Shown in pieces: positions 1 to 6,122 of a DNA stretch of 7,743 nucleotides. The DNA comes from Micromonosporaceae bacterium. GTDB lineage: Bacteria; Actinomycetota; Actinomycetes; Mycobacteriales; Micromonosporaceae. Each line of letters begins with the position of its first letter. The stretch's first letter is position 1. Both the position numbers and the translations under genes were made by a program. The stretch spans positions 1-7,743 of the forward strand of contig JADGHA010000183.1 of NCBI GenBank assembly GCA_019689695.1, given 5' to 3'. The notes below the pieces were generated by a model that saw nothing but the letters and a program-made list of their open reading frames with translations, was not told the origin of the DNA and did not search any database.

Positions 1-109
1 TTGCCGGCTCGTTGTCGTATCCGCTGCCGGCCCGGCAGAGGCGTCGGACCCGTCCCGCAGTCTAGGCTCGACGTGTGGGGCGTGACGTGTGCGGCGAGGC
101 GGCGATGGC

Positions 110-1627
110 ATGACGGTCTGGCGGATCATGGGGACCGAGGTCGAGTACGGCATCTCGGTGCCCGGACAACCGGCGGCGAACCCGATGGTCACCTCCTCCC
201 AGGTGGTCAACGCGTACGGCGCCCGTCCGGAGCTGACCCGCGGTGGGCGGGCGCGCTGGGACTACGAGGAGGAATCGCCGCTACGCGACGCGCGCGGCTT
301 CACCTACTCCGGGGCCGCCTACGACCCTGCCGAGGCGCTGGCCGACGAGGACCTCGGCCTGGCCAATGTGATCCTCACCAACGGTGCCCGGCTCTACGTG
401 GACCACGCCCACCCGGAGTACTCCACGCCCGAGGTGACCAACCCCCGTGACCTGGTCCGATGGGACAAGGCGGGGGAGCGGGTGATGGCGGAGGCGGCCC
501 GGCGGGCGGCGACGATCCCGGGCAGCCACCAGATCCACCTGTACAAGAACAACACCGACAACAAGGGCGCCAGCTACGGCTCCCACGAGAACTACCTGAT
601 GCGCCGGCAGACGCCGTTCGCCGACATCGTGACCCACCTCACGCCGTTCTTCGTCACCCGGCAGATCGTCTGCGGGGCCGGCCGGGTGGGCATCGGCCAG
701 GACGGCGCCCAGCCCGGCTTCCAGCTCTCCCAGCGGGCCGACTTCTTCGAGGTCGAGGTCGGGCTGGAGACCACCCTCAAGCGGCCGATCATCAACACCC
801 GGGACGAGCCGCACGCGGACGCCGACAAGTACCGCCGGCTGCACGTGATCATCGGCGACGCCAACCTGTCGGAGATCTCGACCTACCTCAAGGTGGGCAC
901 CACCGCGCTCGTGCTGTCGATGATCGAGGAGAAGGTGCTCACCCCCGACCTGAGCATTGCCGACCCGGTCACCGAGCTCAAGGCGGTCAGCCACGACCCC
1001 GGGCTGACCCACCTCATGCGGCTGCGCGACGGGCGCAAGCTCACCGCGCTGGACCTGCAGTGGGCCTACTACGAGCGGGCTCGCTCCTTTGTGGACTCCC
1101 GGTACGGCGACGATGTGGACGAGGTCACCGCGGACGTGCTGGACCGCTGGGAGAGCGTGCTGGACCGGCTCGGCCGCGACCCGATGCTGTGCGCCCAGGA
1201 GCTGGACTGGGTGGCCAAGCTGCGGCTGCTGGAGGGCTACCGGGAGCGGGAGAAGCTGGGCTGGGCGTCGCCGAAGCTGCAGCTGGTCGACCTGCAGTAC
1301 GCCGACGTGCGCCCGGAGAAGGGCCTTTACCACCGGCTGGTGGCGCGCGGCGCCATGCGCACCCTGTTCGACCCCGCGGAGACCCAGTCGGCGATGGTGG
1401 AGCCGCCGGAGGACACCCGGGCCTACTTCCGCGGCCGGTGCCTGGCCCAGTACGCCTCCGAGGTGGTCGCCGCCAGCTGGGACTCAGTCATCTTCGACGT
1501 GGGCCGGGAGTCCCTGGTCCGGGTGCCGATGATGGAGCCGGAGCGCGGCACCAAGAAGCACGTGGGTGAGCTGTTCGACCGGTGCCCGAGTGCGAAGGAC
1601 CTGCTGGAGGCGATCACGGCCGGGTGA
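110..1627 (+). CDS. dop: Dop, deamidase of Pup and depupylase
   Basis: Dop converts the C-terminal Gln of Pup to Glu, so that PafA can ligate it to substrate lysines, and also cleaves Pup from tagged proteins. It acts in the cytoplasm and belongs to the carboxylate-amine ligase (glutamine synthetase-like) fold. The 505-residue product matches the usual ~500 aa. Visible signatures are GTEVEYG (residues 8-14, with the nucleotide/metal-binding Glu10), WDYEEESPLRDARGF (50-64), and NGARLYVDHAHPEYS (91-105) with Asp98 aligning to the catalytic Asp of known Dops. Further conserved blocks are YKNNTDNKGASYGSHENYL, INTRDEPHADADKYRRLHV and the C-terminal AASWDSVIFD. The loop before WDYE, characteristic of Dop and absent from PafA, argues for Dop over PafA. 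I chose ATG 110 because M. tuberculosis Dop starts just before the equivalent RIxGTE; GTG 89 adds seven unsupported residues. pup follows after 84 nt. Confidence 0.96.
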   Translation: MTVWRIMGTEVEYGISVPGQPAANPMVTSSQVVNAYGARPELTRGGRARWDYEEESPLRDARGFTYSGAAYDPAEALADEDLGLANVILTNGARLYVDHAHPEYSTPEVTNPRDLVRWDKAGERVMAEAARRAATIPGSHQIHLYKNNTDNKGASYGSHENYLMRRQTPFADIVTHLTPFFVTRQIVCGAGRVGIGQDGAQPGFQLSQRADFFEVEVGLETTLKRPIINTRDEPHADADKYRRLHVIIGDANLSEISTYLKVGTTALVLSMIEEKVLTPDLSIADPVTELKAVSHDPGLTHLMRLRDGRKLTALDLQWAYYERARSFVDSRYGDDVDEVTADVLDRWESVLDRLGRDPMLCAQELDWVAKLRLLEGYREREKLGWASPKLQLVDLQYADVRPEKGLYHRLVARGAMRTLFDPAETQSAMVEPPEDTRAYFRGRCLAQYASEVVAASWDSVIFDVGRESLVRVPMMEPERGTKKHVGELFDRCPSAKDLLEAITAG

Positions 1628-1698
1628 CCGTGGTGGCGCGGTGCGGTCAAGCCGTCCGCCCGTCGCACCGGCGAGGTAGGTTTTCAGCAACCGATGCT

Positions 1699-1706
1699 GG
1701 AGGAGG
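1699..1706 (+). promoter_or_regulatory. Strong Shine-Dalgarno of pup
   Basis: GGAGGAGG lies 5 nt before ATG 1712. This decides the pup start against the in-frame ATG at 1694, which overlaps the ribosome-binding site and would add six residues unlike known Pup N-termini. Confidence 0.85.
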
Positions 1707-1711
1707 CAGGC

Positions 1712-1930
1712 ATGGCTACCCGCGACACCGGAGGTCAGTCGCAGTCCGGCAGGTCCCGCCGGGATGCGGAGATCGACGAGGCGCCGGCGCCGGAGGTGAG
1801 TGCCGAGGTCGCCGAGCGGCACGAGAAGATCAGCGAGGACGTGGACGACCTGCTCGACGAGATCGACTCCGTCCTCGAAGAGAACGCCGAGGAGTTCGTG
1901 AGGGGATACGTCCAGAAAGGTGGACAATAA
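1712..1930 (+). CDS. pup: Pup, prokaryotic ubiquitin-like protein
   Basis: Pup is the small, largely disordered tag attached through its C-terminus to lysines of proteins destined for the Mpa/Arc-proteasome. The product has 72 residues; M. tuberculosis Pup has 64, and the extra length lies in the N-terminal Gly/Ser/Arg-rich part. Residues ~29-60 are strongly acidic (SEDVDDLLDEIDSVLEENAE) and correspond to the segment that forms a coiled coil with the ATPase. The C-terminus is FVRGYVQKGGQ, so the gene encodes Gln, not Glu: the product must be deamidated by Dop, encoded just upstream. Lysines are few (39 and 69); Lys69 is next to the GGQ tail. The last codons and the stop lie inside a perfect hairpin (see 1922-1942). 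prcB follows after 180 nt, the largest gap in the cluster. Confidence 0.97.
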   Translation: MATRDTGGQSQSGRSRRDAEIDEAPAPEVSAEVAERHEKISEDVDDLLDEIDSVLEENAEEFVRGYVQKGGQ

Positions 1931-1942
1931 GCAGTATTGTCC
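1922..1942 (+). other. Perfect 8-bp hairpin over the pup stop codon
   Basis: GGACAATA (1922-1929) is the exact reverse complement of TATTGTCC (1935-1942), with a 5-nt loop AGCAG. The left arm is made of the Gly-Gln codons and the first bases of the TAA stop. Half of the stem is A/T, unusual in this G+C-rich DNA. No T-run follows, so it is not a classical intrinsic terminator. It could be an attenuator, an mRNA-stabilising 3' end for pup, or an operator. The structure is seen directly; the role is inferred. Confidence 0.6.
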
Positions 1943-2058
1943 GGATATCCCCCGACGGCTGCGGATCTCTTCACTGGCGACGCCACAGGTGGCGAGGCCG
2001 GGTCTCCGAGCCGCGCAACAGCGATCCCCGGCGCATCGTTGGGGTGTGCGGGAGCTCC
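1943..2058. repeat. Cluster of short palindromes in the pup-prcB gap
   Basis: The 180-nt gap between pup and prcB holds three further dyads: GGATATCC (1943-1950, touching the preceding hairpin), CGCCACAGGTGGCG (1981-1994, six complementary pairs around a central AG) and GGAGCTCC (2051-2058). They could bind regulators or fold in the mRNA leader of prcBA. Short palindromes are common in G+C-rich DNA, so the case for each alone is weak. I see no convincing paired -35/-10 promoter in the gap. Confidence 0.35.
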
Positions 2059-2098
2059 ACCACGGCGTCGAGTATCTTTCCAGCGCGATCACATATCT

Positions 2099-2104
2099 GA
2101 GGGG
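2099..2104 (+). promoter_or_regulatory. Shine-Dalgarno of prcB
   Basis: GAGGGG sits 6 nt before GTG 2111. It fixes the prcB start there, although the reading frame stays open back to 1937. Translation from 2111 also gives a propeptide of family-typical length. Confidence 0.75.
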
Positions 2105-2110
2105 AGCTAC

Positions 2111-2953
2111 GTGCCAGCGGGTCTTGGTCCATCCTGGGGTCTGCCGGCGGTATTCACCGCGCCGGCGACGTCGTCCTTCACGGAGTTCCTGAGCATGGCC
2201 GCGCCCGAGCTGCTGCCCGGGCGGCGCCCGCTGCCGCCGGGCGTGGCGGCCGGCGAGCTCGCGCCGCACGGCACCACCATCGTGGCGATCGTCAGCGCCG
2301 AGGGCGTGGTGATGGCCGGCGACCGGCGGGCCACCATGGGCAACCTGATCGCCAACCGCGACGTCGAGAAGGTGTACCGCGCCGACGAGTACTCGCTGGT
2401 CGGCATGGCGGGCACGGCCGGCGTGGGGCTGGAGCTGGTCAAGCTGTTCCAGGTGGAGCTGGAGCACTACGAGAAGATCGAGGGCACCATGCTCTCGCTC
2501 GACGGCAAGGCCAACCGGCTCGCCACGATGACCCGCAACAACCTCGGTGCCGCGCTGCAGGGGCTCGCCGCGATCCCGCTGTTCGCCGGATTCGACCTGG
2601 CCGCGCCGAGCCCGGACAAGGCCGGGCGGATCTTCAGCTTCGACGTGGCCGGCGGCATCTACGAGGAGGACGGGTACCACGCGCTCGGTTCGGGCTCGCT
2701 GTTCGCCAAGTCGGCGCTGAAGAAGCGGTACCGCCCGGGGATGAGCACCGACGAGGTGATCCGGCTGGCGGTGGAGGCGCTGTACGACGCCGCGGACGAG
2801 GACACCGCCACCGGTGGCCCGGACGTGACCCGCAAGATCTACCCGGTCGTGATGACCGCGACCGCCGAAGGCGCCCGCCGGTTGACCGACGAGGAGAGCG
2901 CACAGGTGGCCGAGGCCGTGGTCGCCGGGCGAATGGAGAACCCGGGCGGCTGA
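2111..2953 (+). CDS. prcB: Proteasome beta subunit PrcB (threonine protease)
   Basis: PrcB forms the two inner heptameric rings of the 20S core and carries the peptidase sites. The 280-residue precursor (M. tuberculosis ~291) has a 54-residue propeptide including SSFTEFL and APELLPG, which resemble the mycobacterial propeptide. It ends at PHG-TTIVAI, so autocleavage should expose Thr55 as Thr1 of the mature enzyme. In mature numbering the catalytic helpers are present: Asp17 (AGDRRAT) and Lys33 (RDVEKVY). The conserved AGT is at 46-48, GSGS at 139-142, and DAADEDTATGGPD lies near the C-terminus. All expected active-site residues are intact. The GTG start at 2111 has a good ribosome-binding site; upstream in-frame starts would add ~58 residues with no family resemblance. 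prcA starts 59 nt downstream and is probably co-transcribed. Confidence 0.97.
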   Translation: MPAGLGPSWGLPAVFTAPATSSFTEFLSMAAPELLPGRRPLPPGVAAGELAPHGTTIVAIVSAEGVVMAGDRRATMGNLIANRDVEKVYRADEYSLVGMAGTAGVGLELVKLFQVELEHYEKIEGTMLSLDGKANRLATMTRNNLGAALQGLAAIPLFAGFDLAAPSPDKAGRIFSFDVAGGIYEEDGYHALGSGSLFAKSALKKRYRPGMSTDEVIRLAVEALYDAADEDTATGGPDVTRKIYPVVMTATAEGARRLTDEESAQVAEAVVAGRMENPGG

Positions 2954-2995
2954 CCCCGGCCACCCGCGAGAAGACCTCGTCAGCCGACCCAGCCG

Positions 2996-3001
2996 AAGGA
3001 G
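2996..3001 (+). promoter_or_regulatory. Shine-Dalgarno of prcA
   Basis: AAGGAG lies 11 nt before GTG 3013 and 17 nt before ATG 3019. The spacing is long but better for GTG 3013. That choice also puts SPEQ at residues 8-11, the same numbering as M. tuberculosis PrcA. Confidence 0.6.
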
Positions 3002-3012
3002 AACCAGCCGCC

Positions 3013-3804
3013 GTGGCCATGCAGTTCTACGCCTCGCCCGAGCAGATGATGCGGGACCGGTCGGAGTATGCCCGCAAGAACATCGCCCGCGGTCGCAACA
3101 CGATCGTCCTGACCTACTCCGGCGGGGTCCTGTTCGTCGCCGAGAACCTGTCGAAGTCGCTGCACAAGATCGGCGAGATCTACGACCGGATCGGCTTCGC
3201 CGCGGTCGGCCGCTACAACGAGTTCGAGAACCTCCGCCGGGCCGGGGTGCGGATGGCGGACATGAACGGCTACAGCTACGACCGGCGCGACGTCACCGCG
3301 CTGCTGCTGGCCCAGGCGTACGCGCAGGTGGTCGGCGCGATCTTCACCGAGCAGACCAAGCCGTTCGAGGTGGAGATCTGCGTGGCCCAGGTGAACCAGC
3401 GGCCGGAGCAGGACGAGCTGTACCGGATCACCTACGATGGCTCGGTCACCGACGAGCCGGGCGTGCTCGCCATGGGCGGCCAGTCCGACTCGATCTCCGG
3501 CGGGCTGCGCGAGCGGCACCGGCCGGACCTGCCGCTGGAGGGTGCGCTGCGGCTGGCCGTGGACGCGTTGCAGAGCATCGGTGGGGAGGGCGGCCAGCCG
3601 CGCACCCTCTCCGCCGACCAGCTGGAGGTCGCGGTGCTCGACCGCGCGCGGACCGGCCGGACCTTCCGCCGCATCGTCGGCGCCGCGCTGACTTCGCTGC
3701 TGGCGGCGCGGCCGGCCGCGGAGGCTCCCACCACTGACCAGGGCACCGGAGAGGCGCCGGGTGAGACCCCTGGGGCTACTTCACCCTCGCCGCCCGCGTC
3801 CTGA
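3013..3804 (+). CDS. prcA: Proteasome alpha subunit PrcA
   Basis: PrcA forms the outer rings of the 20S proteasome. Its N-termini gate the pore and its inter-subunit pockets dock the C-termini of activators such as Mpa/Arc. The protein has 263 residues. It begins MAMQFYASPEQMMRDRSEYARK, the typical alpha N-terminal helix region, and has no propeptide or catalytic Thr. Lys52 (LHKIGEIYDR) is at the same number as the activator-pocket lysine of the M. tuberculosis protein. Other conserved blocks are GGVLFVAEN, GFAAVGRYNEFENLRR, YDRRDVTA, IFTEQTKPFEVE and LYRITYDGS. Residues ~232-263 form an Ala/Pro/Thr/Gly-rich tail that is probably disordered. GTG 3013 is preferred over ATG 3019, which would remove only two residues. 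It is the last gene of the cluster and faces a convergent operon 21 nt away. Confidence 0.96.
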   Translation: MAMQFYASPEQMMRDRSEYARKNIARGRNTIVLTYSGGVLFVAENLSKSLHKIGEIYDRIGFAAVGRYNEFENLRRAGVRMADMNGYSYDRRDVTALLLAQAYAQVVGAIFTEQTKPFEVEICVAQVNQRPEQDELYRITYDGSVTDEPGVLAMGGQSDSISGGLRERHRPDLPLEGALRLAVDALQSIGGEGGQPRTLSADQLEVAVLDRARTGRTFRRIVGAALTSLLAARPAAEAPTTDQGTGEAPGETPGATSPSPPAS

Positions 3805-3829
3805 CCGGGCGGGTGCCGGGCGCGGTCAG
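3801..3829. terminator. Possible bidirectional terminator between convergent operons
   Basis: CTGACCG (3801-3807) and CGGTCAG (3823-3829) form a perfect 7-bp stem. Inside the 15-nt loop, GGC (3808-3810) and GCC (3815-3817) can pair further. The left arm contains the prcA stop (3802-3804). The right arm contains the reverse-strand stop of the facing glycosyltransferase (3826-3828). There is no T-run on either side, as is common for actinobacterial terminators. Its position makes bidirectional termination likely, but this is inferred. Confidence 0.5.
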
Positions 3830-4848
3830 CAGCGGCCGGGTAGCAGGGGCTTGACCAGCCGCCAGTAGGCGCTGGCAACCACGTTGTAGAGGCCGATACC
3901 GGGCGGGGCCGCCACGTTCGTGGGGTCGAAACGGGCCGTCATCAAACCGGCCACCTGTCGGTCCGCGACCGTACGCGCGGCCTGCAGCAGGCGCCGGCGC
4001 TCGCGCAGCCAGCCACGGTTGTGCCACAGCCAGGCCCAGCCGCGCAGCTTGGGACGAAGCCAGCCGCCGGCCAGCGCGGCGGCGAGCATCGCCACTTCGG
4101 TCAGCGCCAGCATGGGGGCGAGCAGCACCAGGGTACGGGCCTGGTAGGTGGTCAGTAGGGTGATTAACCGGTTGCGCTCGACCAGGTAGTACTTGAGGTC
4201 GTTGCGGGAGAACTCGTAGTGGTGCCTGACCACCGCCTCCGGCACGTACTCCACAGTCAGGCCCTGCTGCCACATCCGCAGGCTCAGCTCGGCGTCCTCG
4301 TGGTAGGCGAAGTACTCCGGTGCGAAGCCGCCCAGCCGCTCCCACACCGAGCGGCGGACGACGAAGCAGCAGCCGCTCACCGACGCCACCCGCCGCCGTT
4401 CGGCGTACCTGCTGGCCGGCTCGCCGTTGCCGCCGGCCCACGAGAGCCCGGCGAAGTGCAGCGGATTGCCGGCCGTGTTGATCAGGTGGGGGGTGTCGGC
4501 CAGTCGGATCGAGCCCATCGCCGCGCCGCCGCCCGGCGCGGGGGCGCCGGCGGCGGGGGGGGCCCGCGCGGCCGGCGCGGCGCTCGCGTCGGAGTTGACG
4601 AAGGCCAGGTACTCACCGGTGGCCTCGGCCGCCCCGAGCTGGCAGCCGCCGGCATACCCGGTGTTCCGGTCCGGCCGCAGGACCCGTACGCCCGGCCTGC
4701 CTTTGATGTCGTCGATCGCTGGCGAGCTGGTGCCGTTGTCGACGAGGACGAGGTCGACCTCTACCCCGGTCGAGGCGAGCACCGCGTCGACGGCGTCGGC
4801 GAGCCACGGCTCCGGGCCGTAGGCGAGCATGACCGCGGTGAGTCTCAT
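3826..4848 (-). CDS. Family 2 glycosyltransferase, rhamnosyltransferase-like
   Basis: The 340-residue product has a GT-A fold that should transfer a sugar from a nucleotide donor to an envelope glycan or lipid-linked acceptor. Visible are the N-terminal strand AVMLAYGPEPWL, VLVDNGTSS (35-42), NTGYAGGCQLGAA (62-74, typical of WbbL-type rhamnosyltransferases), NSD at 85-87 in the DXD position, SGCCFVVRR (158-166) and YHEDAELSLRMWQQG (182-196), whose Glu-Asp is the usual catalytic-base motif. A hydrophobic segment at ~239-264 suggests membrane anchoring. The co-operonic rfbD supports dTDP-rhamnose as donor, but specificity is inferred. Residues 89-110 are an odd Ala/Pro/Gly run encoded by pure G/C DNA (see finding). 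ATG 4848 overlaps the upstream stop (ATGA); extending to 5079 would run inside the flippase gene. It is the last gene of its operon. Confidence 0.85.
   Translation of the reverse strand: MRLTAVMLAYGPEPWLADAVDAVLASTGVEVDLVLVDNGTSSPAIDDIKGRPGVRVLRPDRNTGYAGGCQLGAAEATGEYLAFVNSDASAAPAARAPPAAGAPAPGGGAAMGSIRLADTPHLINTAGNPLHFAGLSWAGGNGEPASRYAERRRVASVSGCCFVVRRSVWERLGGFAPEYFAYHEDAELSLRMWQQGLTVEYVPEAVVRHHYEFSRNDLKYYLVERNRLITLLTTYQARTLVLLAPMLALTEVAMLAAALAGGWLRPKLRGWAWLWHNRGWLRERRRLLQAARTVADRQVAGLMTARFDPTNVAAPPGIGLYNVVASAYWRLVKPLLPGRC
4519..4583. other. 65-nt tract with no A or T inside the glycosyltransferase gene
   Basis: Every base from 4519 to 4583 is G or C, including an uninterrupted run of eight G (4555-4562). 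In protein it is residues 89-110, only Ala, Pro, Gly and Arg apart from the first Ser, directly after the NSD metal-binding position. The frame is intact on both sides (LAFVNSDA before, GSIRLAD after). It could be real low-complexity sequence or a base-calling/assembly fault in extreme-GC DNA. Confidence 0.75.
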
Positions 4849-6122
4849 GCCACCCGCTCCAGGGAGGCGACCCGGACCGGGGTCCAGGCCCGTACGCCGC
4901 GCAGCAGCACGACGGCGACCACCAGCGAGCCGGCGGCGTAGCCCAACTCGACCCGCTGCGCCACGTCGCCCGGGCACAGCGTCGCCGCGACCAACGCCGC
5001 GGTGCCGATCACCCAGGCGAGGGCCTGGTCGCGGTGTCGACCCTGGGCCAGCACACCCTGGCCGAGCACCATCGCCCACAGGTACGCGCAGGTGCCAGCG
5101 GCCAGCCAGGCGAAGTCGGCGACGCCGAGCACGTCAGACGCGTCGAAGAGCAGCCGTACCAGCCACGGTCCGAGTGGGACGGCGACCGCGGCGCCGGCAC
5201 CGCCGAGCGCGGTGACCACGGCCAGCGCGCGGCCGAGCAGCCGGCGGTAGCCGGCGGCATCGGCGGCGGCGACCGCACCGGACAGCCCAGGCAGCAGGGA
5301 CGCCTGCAGCGAGCCGAAGACGAACAGTGGCACCCGGACCAGCACGAGCGCGGAGAGCAAAGCTCCGGCCACGGCGACATCCTCAGGGTCGAGCAGCCGG
5401 ACGTTGATGACGGCGATGTTCACCACCACCTGGGCGAGGAGCGCGGAGACTACCAGCAGGCCCAGGCCGCGGCACAGCTCAGCCCAGCCGATCTCCGGAC
5501 CGGCGCCCCGGGCCCGCAGCACCGGGCCAGCGGTCAGTAGCACCGACGCGATCGGGGCGAACACCAGGACCAGGCCGAACCAGAGGCTGGACCGGATGCC
5601 GAGGACACCTAGCGCCCCGGCCATCACGATGCGCAGTCCACCATCGACGCCCAGCTGAACGCCGTACCAGCCGAAGTCGCCGAGGCCGCCGAGGACGCCG
5701 CGGGTGACGTACCCGAGCGCGAGGCCGACCATCGCGGCGGCGAACACCCAGACCAGCGACCGGTCGCCGGCGAAGAGCCGGTCGGCGATCGGCCCGGACC
5801 CGGCCAGCAGGACCGCGAACAACGCGACCAGGATGGTGGCGGCGAGCACCGCGCCGCGGCGCAGCACCGGCCAAGCCGGCTGTCCGTGCACCCGGCGGGC
5901 GGAGACGATCCGGGCCACCTCCTGCTCGATGGGGAAGAACAGCCCCAGCCCGACGATGAAGACGAGCGACCACAGTACCGAGACCGAGGACATGCCTGCG
6001 GCGTCCAGGGTATGCCCGGCGACCGCCAGGTGGACGTACGAGGCGAGGCCGAGCACGCCCAGCCCGGCGCCGACCGCGAGGGTGCCGGGCGGCAGGACGC
6101 CGACCAGCCGGCGCATCCCCAT
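4845..6122 (-). CDS. Polytopic membrane protein, flippase-like (MOP/Wzx type)
   Basis: This 425-residue, very hydrophobic protein has about 12 membrane segments by eye, near 14-35, 44-64, 88-108, 122-145, 163-176, 180-200, 217-240, 248-270, 298-318, 332-356, 368-384 and 391-410. That size and helix count fit oligosaccharide or lipid-linked sugar flippases of the MOP superfamily. FFPIEQEVAR (62-71), after the second helix, is a notable polar stretch. In the operon it sits between two glycosyltransferases. This suggests it moves a polyprenyl-linked sugar or glycan across the membrane. The position equals that of M. tuberculosis Rv3630 next to Rv3631/Rv3632. The start is ATG 6122, sharing one base with the previous stop (TGATG) and lacking its own ribosome-binding site; GTG 6125 or ATG 6116 are possible. 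Substrate unknown; an O-antigen-polymerase-type role is less likely. Confidence 0.78.
   Translation of the reverse strand: MGMRRLVGVLPPGTLAVGAGLGVLGLASYVHLAVAGHTLDAAGMSSVSVLWSLVFIVGLGLFFPIEQEVARIVSARRVHGQPAWPVLRRGAVLAATILVALFAVLLAGSGPIADRLFAGDRSLVWVFAAAMVGLALGYVTRGVLGGLGDFGWYGVQLGVDGGLRIVMAGALGVLGIRSSLWFGLVLVFAPIASVLLTAGPVLRARGAGPEIGWAELCRGLGLLVVSALLAQVVVNIAVINVRLLDPEDVAVAGALLSALVLVRVPLFVFGSLQASLLPGLSGAVAAADAAGYRRLLGRALAVVTALGGAGAAVAVPLGPWLVRLLFDASDVLGVADFAWLAAGTCAYLWAMVLGQGVLAQGRHRDQALAWVIGTAALVAATLCPGDVAQRVELGYAAGSLVVAVVLLRGVRAWTPVRVASLERVA

Noticed and set aside
63..68. TAGGCT as a -10 box for dop
   Set aside because: It resembles actinobacterial -10 elements but has no -35 at suitable distance; too weak to list.
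1..450. Open frame from the window start overlapping dop
   Set aside because: It overlaps dop in another frame and gives an Arg/Pro/Gly-rich product typical of out-of-frame translation of G+C-rich DNA; no family resemblance. Bases 1-109 also do not read as the end of an Arc/Mpa ATPase in any frame.
281..1333. Long antisense frame across dop (350 aa)
   Set aside because: It is a mirror of dop codon bias: Val/Leu/Gly/Arg-rich with no recognisable domain, fully inside a certain gene.
1677..1682. TAGGTT as a -10 box for pup
   Set aside because: The position is plausible, 30 nt before the pup start, but there is no matching -35, and the gene is probably also read from the dop transcript. Chance match not excluded.
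1937..2110. N-terminal extension of prcB
   Set aside because: The frame is open, but GTG 2111 has a well-spaced GAGGGG and gives the normal propeptide length; the extension does not resemble any PrcB.
1484..2680. Long antisense frame across dop, pup and prcB (398 aa)
   Set aside because: It crosses three confirmed genes on the other strand and has no coherent domain.
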